Positions 1 through 6,265 of a stretch of 6,539 nt of DNA are shown one piece after another. Position 1 is the stretch's first letter; each line of letters begins with the position of its first letter. This DNA comes from Bacteroidales bacterium (GTDB lineage: Bacteria; Bacteroidota; Bacteroidia; Bacteroidales; NBLH01): the NCBI GenBank assembly GCA_026988445.1, contig JALSLF010000592.1, positions 1-6,539 of the forward strand. Direction: 5' to 3'. A program made the translations under genes and the position numbers. The notes beneath the pieces were generated by a model. The model was not told the DNA's origin. It did not search any database and saw nothing but the letters and a program-made list of their open reading frames with translations.

Positions 1-2245
1 AAATTTTATCGCCGTTATCTTTTTTTAGCAATTCAACCCATCTAACGGATGGTCCGCTTCCTGTTCCGTCAAGATTTTCTTCCAAATTACCGCTTATTGA
101 TTCCCAATTTTGTCCACCATCCGAAGTATGCCAAATACTTACTACTTCGTAATTAGTAAAAGATAACAATATTTCTGAAGTATCATAAGGATTTACTTTA
201 ACGCTGCCTATTGTTCCCGTAGGAAAATTATTTCCGGTAATTTCAATAGGTGCCGGATCGCCTGTATTGGCATTCTCTACTTTATATACTTTTCCTCCAT
301 AAGTACTGTAATAAAGAATGTTGGCAGGATTACTTGAAATATCAAGATTTGAAATCCAGTCGTTTCCAACATCCGTCTTTGTCATTTTATCCCAGTTAAT
401 TAAGGTCGGACTATTACTGAATGCCAGTATTTCAGTTAAATCACTATTGCGCCAAATAATTTTACCTGCCGGGTAATACATTATTTTAGAATTGTTTGGG
501 TCTAAAATAAACGGATTAATAAAATCTTGATCCGTGGCTCCATCAGGGTCAACTTGTGTCCATTTCCACGTTCCCGCATCCAGCCAATTTCTATATACCG
601 TTCCGTTTTGTGAGGATTGATAATATTCATTTCCATTATTAATAACGGCACAGTAGGCTCCGTCACCACCGCCTACACTATACCAAGATGCAGTGCCGAA
701 AGAGTTATCGGTTCGCCAGGTGCCATTATCTTGAAATCCGGCAACTATAATCGAGCTTCCACTCGTTTCCATATCCATAGCAACTGCATAAGCCTGCGTT
801 GTCAAATAACCGGCATTCAATGAGTTCCAAACTACGGTTTCTTCTGAACCGTCATTTTGAAGACTTGTTTTATAGATATTAGTGGTTAGGCTTAAACCGC
901 CATCATGTCCGGAAATTACTTTATTATTATCCGAAGGATAAAAAACCAATGAATGTTGATCTGCATGATGATTTGAGTATCCTGCGTATGTATCATTGGT
1001 AGGAGCGTATCCGCCAATTTTTGTTAAGTTATTGCTTGTGGTAAAACCATCGGTTGAACGCCATAAGTCTGTTCCGCCAATTATTACAAAATTCTCATCA
1101 TCGGGCTTCACTTTAATAAGTAGATCATAACCTCCTTGCGAATCAAAATCACCGGTTGAGCCCCCTTGTGCAGGCAGGTTTGTTGATAAATTAGTCCATG
1201 AATAAGTATTTGTGTTGCTATCGTAGGTATATTTCCATAAACTGTGTATCGGATTATCGTTTGCGTCTTTGCCTACATAAGTTAAAAAATAAACAATATC
1301 TTCATTACTTGGGGCAACAGCAATAACAGTCCTGTTAAAATCTACGGGGAAATCAGGATATGTATTATTGTCCGGTGTAATATTTATCCAAGTATCTCCA
1401 TTATCCAGCGATATAAAAAAACCACCAATATCTCCATCGGTACCGGCAGCTATATATATTTTCCCATTTGAATCAATCGCTATATCGGTAACGCTGGTAG
1501 ATGAGGGATTTGCAAGGTTTATATCTTTACTGTCAAAAACAGCCGTCCAATTTACTCCTGCGTCTGTTGAACGATAAATCCGCCCATAAGTTGCAGCATA
1601 AACATAACTGTTTGTAGGTGAAACTTTAATATTCCAACAATATTGAAAATCGCTGTTAAAGGTTTGAGGAGTAGAAGAGGTTGAAGCTAATTGTGTCCAA
1701 GTTTGTCCGTTATCAACAGATTTAAAGATACCGTTACCCCTGTATGGAGCACCCGAAGCACGAGCCGAGTTCCCACTAATTTCTCCGGTACCGTAGTACC
1801 AAATATTTGTATTAATTGGATCTTGTGCTATTGCTGTAACGCTGTGTAAATCATCTAAATTGGTAACTTTTGTCCATGATGAGCCACCATTTACAGAGCG
1901 CCACATGCCACCCGAAACACCTCCTGCAAGAATAATGTTTTCATTGGTTTTGTCAATGGCTAATGCTCTGGTGCGTCCACCCACATTAAAGGGACCCCGG
2001 TGTGTCCATGTTACTGCATTTCCTGATTTTAGATTATTTTTGGGAATTTGTTTTGCAAAAATAAGTTCCTTTGCTCTTATATTGTCAGGAATCTCTCCTG
2101 TTAAAGGATTAACCAGTCTTCTTGTTTCGTATATTACCCTATTAATCGGATCGTCTTTTACAATTGGTTTTGTTTGTGCATTTAAGTTTATCCACGATAA
2201 AAATATCAGGATAGAAAAGATAATTGTTTTTGTAAAAATTTTCAT
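1..2245 (-). CDS. Secreted Asp-box (BNR/sortilin-like) beta-propeller repeat protein, C-terminus outside the window
   Basis: The frame is open from ATG at 2245 to the window edge, giving 748 residues without a stop; the 3' end is missing. Residues 1-23 form a signal peptide: MKIFTK, a hydrophobic core, then LNA before QTKP. The mature part carries Asp-box motifs of the S-x-D-x-G-x-x-W type: SVNGGSSW (117-124), SVDNGQTW (176-183), STDAGVNW (226-233), SLDNGDTW (279-286) and TSDGGQNW (707-714). A degenerate STDG occurs at 397-400. Other typical segments are GPFNVGGRTRALAID (84-98), HADQHSLVFYP (427-437) and SGHDGG (445-450). Asp boxes mark beta-propeller blades in sialidase and VPS10/sortilin-like folds. 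In Bacteroidota such proteins are often exported by the type IX system through a C-terminal sorting domain, which cannot be checked here. No catalytic residues can be assigned, so enzyme activity is not claimed; adhesion or glycan binding is equally possible. The start lies 12 bp after the stop of the small secreted protein gene, suggesting one transcript. Confidence 0.9.
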   Translation of the reverse strand, partial: MKIFTKTIIFSILIFLSWINLNAQTKPIVKDDPINRVIYETRRLVNPLTGEIPDNIRAKELIFAKQIPKNNLKSGNAVTWTHRGPFNVGGRTRALAIDKTNENIILAGGVSGGMWRSVNGGSSWTKVTNLDDLHSVTAIAQDPINTNIWYYGTGEISGNSARASGAPYRGNGIFKSVDNGQTWTQLASTSSTPQTFNSDFQYCWNIKVSPTNSYVYAATYGRIYRSTDAGVNWTAVFDSKDINLANPSSTSVTDIAIDSNGKIYIAAGTDGDIGGFFISLDNGDTWINITPDNNTYPDFPVDFNRTVIAVAPSNEDIVYFLTYVGKDANDNPIHSLWKYTYDSNTNTYSWTNLSTNLPAQGGSTGDFDSQGGYDLLIKVKPDDENFVIIGGTDLWRSTDGFTTSNNLTKIGGYAPTNDTYAGYSNHHADQHSLVFYPSDNNKVISGHDGGLSLTTNIYKTSLQNDGSEETVVWNSLNAGYLTTQAYAVAMDMETSGSSIIVAGFQDNGTWRTDNSFGTASWYSVGGGDGAYCAVINNGNEYYQSSQNGTVYRNWLDAGTWKWTQVDPDGATDQDFINPFILDPNNSKIMYYPAGKIIWRNSDLTEILAFSNSPTLINWDKMTKTDVGNDWISNLDISSNPANILYYSTYGGKVYKVENANTGDPAPIEITGNNFPTGTIGSVKVNPYDTSEILLSFTNYEVVSIWHTSDGGQNWESISGNLEENLDGTGSGPSVRWVELLKKDNGDKI

Positions 2246-2257
2246 AGCACTAATTAA

Positions 2258-2683
2258 TTATAATTTTTGATAAGTTTGTATTAAATATTCAGAACTGTTT
2301 GTGTTCATTTTAGGCTTTGCTTTTATTGCTGCTTTAAAGATATTCTTTTTTTTCAATCCGGGGAGTTTTTTATTTTCATTCGGTAGTAATGAACAAGTAA
2401 ATTTAACTTCTATTTTTTGTCCCTCTGCAAATTTTTCAGGGAAAGTTCTCCCTGTTTTATCTATTTTAATTATCTGAATAATAGCAATACAGGGGGCTTG
2501 TTTGCATGATTGCTTGGATATTTTTTTTCTTGCCGGAATTATTTTTACAATTTTTGCTTGAACAATACAAATATCCGGCTCTATTTGTTTTTTATTTTGA
2601 AAATCCGGATTTGTCTTGTTTTGTGAAAAAACATTTATTGCAGGAATTAAAAATAAAAGTATAATAAGGTATTTATATCCCAT
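2258..2683 (-). CDS. Small secreted lysine-rich four-cysteine protein, function unknown
   Basis: I do not recognise this family. From ATG at 2683 the product is 141 aa. It begins with a clear signal peptide (MGYKYLIILLFLIPAINVFS, cleavage probably after S20, before Q21). The frame is also open to an ATG at 2767, which would add 28 residues (169 aa), but that would bury the signal peptide, so the inner start is preferred. The mature chain is rich in lysine and has four cysteines (C39, C60, C65, C97), enough for two disulfides in the periplasm or outside the cell. The pattern of alternating hydrophobic strands, an SCKQAPCIAIIQI segment (59-71), then FPEKFAEGQKIEVKF (81-95), suggests a small beta-barrel, possibly OB/NTR-like; this is inference from pattern only. 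The gene precedes the Asp-box protein by 12 bp and both are exported, so they may act together at the surface. No SD sequence is visible. Confidence 0.75.
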   Translation of the reverse strand: MGYKYLIILLFLIPAINVFSQNKTNPDFQNKKQIEPDICIVQAKIVKIIPARKKISKQSCKQAPCIAIIQIIKIDKTGRTFPEKFAEGQKIEVKFTCSLLPNENKKLPGLKKKNIFKAAIKAKPKMNTNSSEYLIQTYQKL

Positions 2684-2871
2684 AATTTGATGTATGACTT
2701 GGTTAAAAATAATTAATAGAAAAATCTGTAAAAACAAAACTGCATTTTTTCTTTTATAAATATACAATTATAAAACGATTAACCCTAATGTCTTTTAGTG
2801 AAAATTTACGTACAGAAATATAAATATCTAATAATTAAATATTTAATTTTTTAATAGATGAAGTAGTTGGC
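2684..2871. other. Gap between dnaX and the small secreted gene, with an AT-only palindrome
   Basis: This gap contains a perfect 16-bp palindrome, AATTAAATATTTAATT, at 2833-2848, 24 bp after the dnaX stop. It has no G or C and no T-run follows on the transcribed (minus) strand, so a role as dnaX terminator is weak. A near match to the Bacteroidota -7 box (TATATTTA against TAnnTTTG) lies on the minus strand near 2755-2765, but no convincing -33 element accompanies it. Whether the small gene has its own promoter here is undecided. Confidence 0.3.
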
Positions 2872-4527
2872 TTAAAAATCCAGATTAAGTTTTGTTTTTA
2901 TTTTTGCAACATTCGGATTTTTCTCGTTTAGGTATTTGAATTTATCTGCATCGGTAAACAGGTGTTTTTTTGTTTGTTCTTGTTTACTAATTCCGATAGT
3001 TAATTTTATTTCATCATTTTGCAAAAGCTCTTTTAATGATGATAACAGCATTTTTTCTTCTTTAATAAGTGCATCACGCTGTAAATCGTTACCCACATTA
3101 AATTTTATTTCAAAATTTGCTGCCAAAACAGGTTTCGACATTTTTAAAATACTGTGTAAACGTGGTTTTGTTTGTTTAATTTTACCGGCAGTAGTATTCC
3201 ATGCATTAATTAAATCTTCGGCTGTAAATGTATTGCTTATTTTTTCTTTTTCTTGGATTTTTTCTTTTGGCTCATTATTTTCAACTTGTTTTATGGGTGT
3301 GGGTTTTCCGCTCAAAGCTGATTTAATAGATATGGTGCTCGTATTATTTTTTACTTCTGTTTTTTTTTGATATTCCGGTTTTTCTTCCTCTGTTTTAGCT
3401 GCTTTTTGTATTTGATTTGTGGGTACCACAGGTTTATTGGTAATTTGACACATGTTAAAAAGTGCCAATTCTACGTGTAAACGCTTGTCTTGGCTGTTTT
3501 TATAATTCAAATCGCAAGCACTTGCAATATTTAAAGCTTGCAATAAAAATTGTAGCGAAGCATTTTTCGATTGTTCCAGATATTTTTCTTTGATTGATTT
3601 TCCTACCTCAAGCAATTCAACAGTTTGCGGGTCTTTACTTACCAATAAATCTCTAAAATGACCGGCTAAGCCTACAATGAAATTATGACCGTCAAAACCT
3701 TTGGTAAGTATTTCATTAAAAATAAGCAAAGCTGTACTATAATCATTTTTTTGAAAAGCATCGGTCAAGCGGAAATAATAATCATAATCTAAAACATTTA
3801 AGTTCTCAATTACACTTTTATAAGTAATTTTACTCCCCGAAAAACTAACAATTTGGTCAAAATAAGAGAGTGCGTCGCGCATGGCACCATCTGCTTTTTG
3901 GGCAATGATATTTAATGCATCATGCTCTGCTTCTATACTTTCTTTTTCCGCTACGTATGCTAAATGTTCGGTAATATCTTCTACGGTAATACGGTTAAAA
4001 TCAAAAATTTGACAACGTGAAAGAATAGTAGGCAGAATTTTGTGCTTTTCGGTAGTTGCCAATATAAAAATGGCATGTTTTGGCGGCTCTTCCAGTGTTT
4101 TCAGAAATGCATTAAAGGCTTGCGAAGAAAGCATGTGCACCTCATCAATAATATAAACGCTTTTTTCACCGATTTGCGGCGGAATACGTACTTGGTCAAT
4201 CAGTGTGCGGATGTCTTCAACCGAGTTGTTGGAGGCTGCATCCAGCTCATGAATATTGTATGAACGGTTCTCATTAAAAGCTTTGCATGATTCGCATTCG
4301 TTGCAAGGCTCAATTTCGGCACTTAAATTTTGACAATTAATGGTTTTTGCAAAAATACGCGCACTGGTTGTTTTACCTACACCACGAGGACCACAAAACA
4401 AATAAGCATGAGCCAAATGTTCGTTTTTAATGGCATTTTTTAATGTGGTAGTAAGCGATTTTTGCCCAACAACCGAATCGAAAGTTGCCGGACGGTATTT
4501 ACGTGCCGATACTATGAAATTGTCCAT
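2872..4527 (-). CDS. dnaX: DNA polymerase III subunit gamma/tau (clamp-loader ATPase)
   Basis: This 551-aa protein is the ATPase of the clamp loader, which places the sliding clamp on primed DNA at the replication fork and, as tau, couples polymerases to the helicase. The AAA+ core is complete: Walker A GPRGVGKT (46-53), the zinc module C65, C75, C78, C81, Walker B VYIIDEVHML (124-133), LEEPP (145-149), sensor 1 LATTE (156-160), the SRC motif with its arginine finger (170-172) and sensor 2 GAMRDAL (214-220). Domain III, the oligomerisation collar, covers about 243-360. A Lys/Glu/Thr-rich linker follows (about 365-435), then a C-terminal tau domain (about 435-551) that differs from the E. coli one. 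A run of nine A at codons 387-390 may give a shorter gamma form (separate entry). The gene appears monocistronic: a hairpin array lies upstream, with a likely promoter about 30 bp before the ATG. MDNFIVSARKYRP matches the usual N-terminus, which fixes the start. Confidence 0.97.
   Translation of the reverse strand: MDNFIVSARKYRPATFDSVVGQKSLTTTLKNAIKNEHLAHAYLFCGPRGVGKTTSARIFAKTINCQNLSAEIEPCNECESCKAFNENRSYNIHELDAASNNSVEDIRTLIDQVRIPPQIGEKSVYIIDEVHMLSSQAFNAFLKTLEEPPKHAIFILATTEKHKILPTILSRCQIFDFNRITVEDITEHLAYVAEKESIEAEHDALNIIAQKADGAMRDALSYFDQIVSFSGSKITYKSVIENLNVLDYDYYFRLTDAFQKNDYSTALLIFNEILTKGFDGHNFIVGLAGHFRDLLVSKDPQTVELLEVGKSIKEKYLEQSKNASLQFLLQALNIASACDLNYKNSQDKRLHVELALFNMCQITNKPVVPTNQIQKAAKTEEEKPEYQKKTEVKNNTSTISIKSALSGKPTPIKQVENNEPKEKIQEKEKISNTFTAEDLINAWNTTAGKIKQTKPRLHSILKMSKPVLAANFEIKFNVGNDLQRDALIKEEKMLLSSLKELLQNDEIKLTIGISKQEQTKKHLFTDADKFKYLNEKNPNVAKIKTKLNLDF
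3344..3369 (-). promoter_or_regulatory. Candidate A9 slippage / frameshift site in dnaX (gamma production)
   Basis: On the coding strand nine consecutive A residues (3368-3360) lie within codons CAA AAA AAA ACA (Q387-K388-K389-T390), which includes an A AAA AAA heptamer in the phase needed for -1 slippage. Reading on in the -1 frame gives AAC AGA AGT AAA AAA TAA, so the product ends after NRSKK at 394 aa (stop at 3346-3344). In the +1 frame CAG AAG TAA follows, so it ends after QK at 391 aa (stop at 3353-3351). Both products would keep AAA+ domains I-III and lose the tau linker and C-terminus. Thermus thermophilus makes gamma by transcriptional slippage on a dnaX A9 run, and E. coli by ribosomal frameshifting. 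No strong downstream stem-loop or well-placed SD-like stimulator is visible, so transcriptional slippage is the more natural reading. Runs of eight A or T are common in this window, which tempers the claim. Confidence 0.5.
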
Positions 4528-4556
4528 ACAAATTCAGAATTTATTTTTAAGCTATG

Positions 4557-4564
4557 CAAATTTA
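4557..4564 (-). promoter_or_regulatory. Probable dnaX promoter -7 box
   Basis: The minus strand reads TAAATTTG, an exact match to the Bacteroidota -7 consensus TAnnTTTG used by the primary sigma factor. It lies 29 bp upstream of the dnaX ATG, which implies a 5' leader of roughly 20 nt. The expected -33 TTG is not clear: the region 19-23 bp upstream is T-rich (TTTTTT) without an exact TTG. The position immediately before a gene that follows a palindrome array supports independent transcription of dnaX. Confidence 0.45.
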
Positions 4565-4698
4565 CAAGTTTCAAGAAAGAATAAAAAATTGATTTGAAAA
4601 ATGTTTTTTAATAGATTTATAAGTGTTTGATGTTTAGGTGATTGGTTTTTTTGTTGTTGATAAGTTTGTATTTAAGCATTCTTTTTTTTAAATTTTTA
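4565..4698. other. AT-rich spacer between the dnaX promoter and the palindrome array
   Basis: No gene is visible in this stretch. It is very AT-rich, with homopolymer runs including eight T at 4682-4689. A plus-strand TAAGTTTG (4661-4668) matches the -7 consensus but faces no plus-strand gene. It may hold upstream promoter elements for dnaX. Confidence 0.3.
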
Positions 4699-4711
4699 GA
4701 GGATTTGCTTT

Positions 4712-4933
4712 AAACGTTTTGAAAGTCCTGCCGGACGTTCAAAAGTTTTTAAAAACTTCAAATCGTCTTTTAGAACATTTGAACGTTTGAGATTTTCTCA
4801 AGTTGAAACGTTTTAAAGTCCTTGCGGACGTTTAAAAGTTTCTAAAACTTCAAATCGTCTTTTAGGACATTTGAACGTTTGGGCTTTTCGCTAGTTTAAA
4901 CGTTTTGAAGTCCTGTCGGACGTTCAAAAGTTT
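4712..4933. repeat. BIME-like array of five palindromes in alternating orientation
   Basis: Five imperfect hairpins follow one another: H1 4712-4748, H2 4753-4788, H3 4806-4841, H4 4845-4880, H5 4898-4933. Forward hairpins (H1, H3, H5) have the arms AAAC-g-TTTTGAA-GTCC and GGAC-g-TTCAAAA-GTTT, where lower-case g is an unpaired base, around tetraloops TGCC, TTGC and TGTC. H1 has an extra A opposite its right bulge. Reverse hairpins (H2, H4) have AAAC-TTCAAAT-c-GTC and GAC-ATTTGAA-c-GTTT around TTTTAG, with bulges where the reverse complement of a forward hairpin would place them; H2 has one C/A mismatch near the loop. H3 changes both arms (TTTTAAA with TTTAAAA), keeping all pairs. Spacers alternate: 4, 17, 3 and 17 bp. 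The repeat period is 94 then 92 bp. A degenerate copy of the long spacer (4699-4711) precedes H1. Alternating bulged palindromes recall REP/BIME elements, which are moved by RAYT transposases in other phyla; no RAYT is in this window. Confidence 0.85.
4898..4933 (-). terminator. Hairpin H5 touching the Smr gene stop codon, possible 3'-end element
   Basis: This is the most regular hairpin of the array: 15 paired positions (4+7+4) with one bulged G in each arm and a TGTC loop. Its outer base at 4933 is the last base of the Smr gene TAA (4935-4933). No T-run follows on the minus strand, so it does not look like a classical intrinsic terminator. It could end transcription weakly, protect the mRNA 3' end or stall RNA polymerase, as REP elements do in enterobacteria. 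Confidence 0.4.
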
Positions 4934-5979
4934 TAATGTAAATAAACCAATGTTGCGCCAAAACCATATTCTTGAAAAGATGCGTCTTGAAAACGGTATT
5001 TTTTGTATTTACGTTTCAGTTCATTGCGTAACTCGGTTTTTAAAGTACCATTACCTTTTCCGTGAATAAAAACAATTTTTTGCACTTTTTCATGAATGGC
5101 TTTTTGCATTTCGCGTTCAAAATGCTCCATTTGTACATCTAGCATTTCTTTATTGCTCATTCCGCTAGTATTATCTAAAAGCTCATGAATATGCAAATCT
5201 ATTTCACGTATTTCTTTTCTTTTGGGCGATCGTAATTGTTTGGCTTTATTTTCTTTTTCACTTTTATTTTTTTCATACATTGCCCGTTTAATTTCTTCGG
5301 GACTTATTTCAGGCATGGGCTGTACCTGTTTGTTTTCATCGTAAATATTTACAATAAAAGCATTTTCGTAAAAAAAATCGTTTTCGGTAAAGCTACTTTG
5401 TTTAAAAAACTTAACAGGATTAAGTTTTATTTCTTTAGAAATAACCGGTTTTACATTATGAGGTTTTTGCTTATAAAACAGCGTTTGTACTACTAATGAG
5501 TCCATGTCTTTGAAAAGCTCTTTTTTAAAAGTTTTCAGCGCAATTTTGCTGTTTGGCTCTAATTTACCCGGATGACTTACATGATATGCACCGAATTTTA
5601 TCATTACATTATAAAAAACATAATAATTACTATCGTTGATAAAATACAATTCTAAATCACTTTCGGTCAGTTTTTTTTGATTTACGGGTACAAAAGCCAA
5701 CAAGGTGCTAATTGAATCGTCTTCTTTTTCTTCAGGCTCCTCTTCCGGTTCTGTATTTTTGTGTTTTTTAGTGATTTCTTCATAAGCTAAATCATCTTTT
5801 GTAAGTTTTGGTGCGTCATAATCACCTACGTTTACCGGAATTAACTCTCTAATCAGTACCGGAATTTCAAAATCATCGTCATTTAAAACAGCAACTGTTT
5901 CTTTGTCAATAAATTTTACGATTGTTCCACCTCCAACATCGTTTAAAAAACGAACTTTATCTCCTATATTGTATTGCAT
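4933..5979 (-). CDS. Smr-domain protein with DUF2027-type middle region
   Basis: The 348-aa product has three parts. Residues 1-50 (MQYNIGDKVRFLNDVGGGTI onward, ending LIRELIPV) look like a small KOW/SH3-like barrel that begins the family in Bacteroidota. An acidic linker (about 75-88, Glu-rich) leads to a beta-rich middle region (about 90-215), which I assign to the DUF2027 type from memory of the architecture. After a basic, charged stretch (228-258), the C-terminal Smr domain (259-348) shows DLHIHEL (261-267), HGKGNG (306-311) and the closing GFGATLVYLH (339-348). Smr domains occur at the end of MutS2 and as stand-alone proteins, with nicking or RNA-cleaving activity in several members. 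The MutS2 ATPase part is absent, so this is not mutS2. The protein is probably cytoplasmic, with no signal peptide. The ATG at 5979 fits the conserved N-terminus. An octamer array starts 7 bp upstream, and a hairpin touches the stop. Confidence 0.88.
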   Translation of the reverse strand: MQYNIGDKVRFLNDVGGGTIVKFIDKETVAVLNDDDFEIPVLIRELIPVNVGDYDAPKLTKDDLAYEEITKKHKNTEPEEEPEEKEDDSISTLLAFVPVNQKKLTESDLELYFINDSNYYVFYNVMIKFGAYHVSHPGKLEPNSKIALKTFKKELFKDMDSLVVQTLFYKQKPHNVKPVISKEIKLNPVKFFKQSSFTENDFFYENAFIVNIYDENKQVQPMPEISPEEIKRAMYEKNKSEKENKAKQLRSPKRKEIREIDLHIHELLDNTSGMSNKEMLDVQMEHFEREMQKAIHEKVQKIVFIHGKGNGTLKTELRNELKRKYKKYRFQDASFQEYGFGATLVYLH

Positions 5980-5986
5980 TTTTTAT

Positions 5987-6074
5987 ATTGTTAAATTGAT
6001 ATATTGTTCTATTGTTAAATTGTTAAATTGATATATTGTTCTATTGTTAAATTGTTAAATTGATATGTTGTTAG
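5987..6074. repeat. Period-8 tandem repeat with 32-bp higher-order unit, in the Smr gene leader
   Basis: Eleven octamers follow without a gap. With a = ATTGTTAA, b = ATTGATAT, c = ATTGTTCT and d = GTTGTTAG, the plus-strand order is a b c a a b c a a b d. The block a-a-b-c (32 bp) therefore repeats: one partial copy, one full copy and a third that ends in the diverged d. This points to expansion first by 8-bp and then by 32-bp steps. The array ends 7 bp before the Smr gene ATG (5979), so it occupies the mRNA leader or promoter region. No TAnnTTTG box is found inside it. Confidence 0.85.
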
Positions 6075-6136
6075 GCTACTGTTAATGATTATTGGTTTTT
6101 TTGGTTGCTATCGTTCAATGATTGTTGAATAACTTG

Positions 6137-6152
6137 TCCGACCACCGGCGGA
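6137..6152. repeat. Compact GC-rich hairpin
   Basis: TCCG-a-CC, loop ACC, then GGCGGA forms six base pairs with one bulged A. It is one of the few GC-rich spots in an otherwise AT-rich gap, and it ends where the second octamer run begins. No T-run follows on either strand at the right distance, so a terminator role is uncertain. It may be a single member of a dispersed palindrome family. Confidence 0.4.
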
Positions 6153-6191
6153 TTGTTAAACTATTAAACTGTTAAACTATAAAACACTTAA
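6152..6191. repeat. Second period-8 repeat, degenerate
   Basis: Five octamers share the period of the larger array but have drifted: ATTGTTAA, ACTATTAA, ACTGTTAA, ACTATAAA, ACACTTAA. The first is identical to the main unit at 5987-6074, so the two runs probably have a common origin. They are separated by 77 bp of non-repetitive sequence. Confidence 0.65.
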
Positions 6192-6229
6192 AACTTGTTC
6201 ACCTGCAATCTATTTTTGTTAAAAATACG

Positions 6230-6252
6230 GACAGGAGCTATCGCACGCTGTC
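6230..6252 (-). terminator. Possible terminator of the dehydrogenase gene
   Basis: On the minus strand GACAG (6252-6248) and CTGTC (6234-6230) can pair around a 13-nt loop, followed after CGTA by a run of five T. It begins 13 bp after the stop codon at 6266-6268. The stem is short and the loop long, so the call is tentative. Confidence 0.35.
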
Positions 6253-6265
6253 AGGTTTTGCATTG

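Noticed and set aside
617..2257. Several plus-strand open frames of 68-136 codons opposite the Asp-box gene
   Set aside because: They lie antisense to a continuous 748-codon minus-strand frame with a signal peptide and repeated motifs; their translations show no recognisable domain.
2684..2767. Upstream start at 2767 for the small secreted protein
   Set aside because: It adds a second hydrophobic stretch before a textbook signal peptide starting at 2683; the inner start gives a normal exported protein.
2936..4263. Plus-strand open frames opposite dnaX
   Set aside because: They are the complement of a complete and well-conserved dnaX; their hydrophobic or Cys/Phe-rich composition is what antisense of Lys/Glu-rich AT-rich coding gives.
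4657..4672. A 16-bp string (TTGATAAGTTTGTATT) also present at 2267-2282
   Set aside because: There is no extended similarity around either copy, and a match of this length between AT-rich segments can arise by chance.
4712..4933. CRISPR array
   Set aside because: The repeats alternate in orientation, spacers are very short and similar to each other, and no cas gene is present.
5236..5496. Plus-strand 86-codon frame with Phe-rich translation
   Set aside because: It is antisense to the Lys/Glu-rich part of the Smr gene, whose AAA and GAA codons read as TTT and TTC on the other strand.
5671..5678. A8 run in the Smr gene as another frameshift site
   Set aside because: Runs of eight occur at several places in this window, and premature termination here would remove the Smr domain with no known precedent, unlike dnaX.
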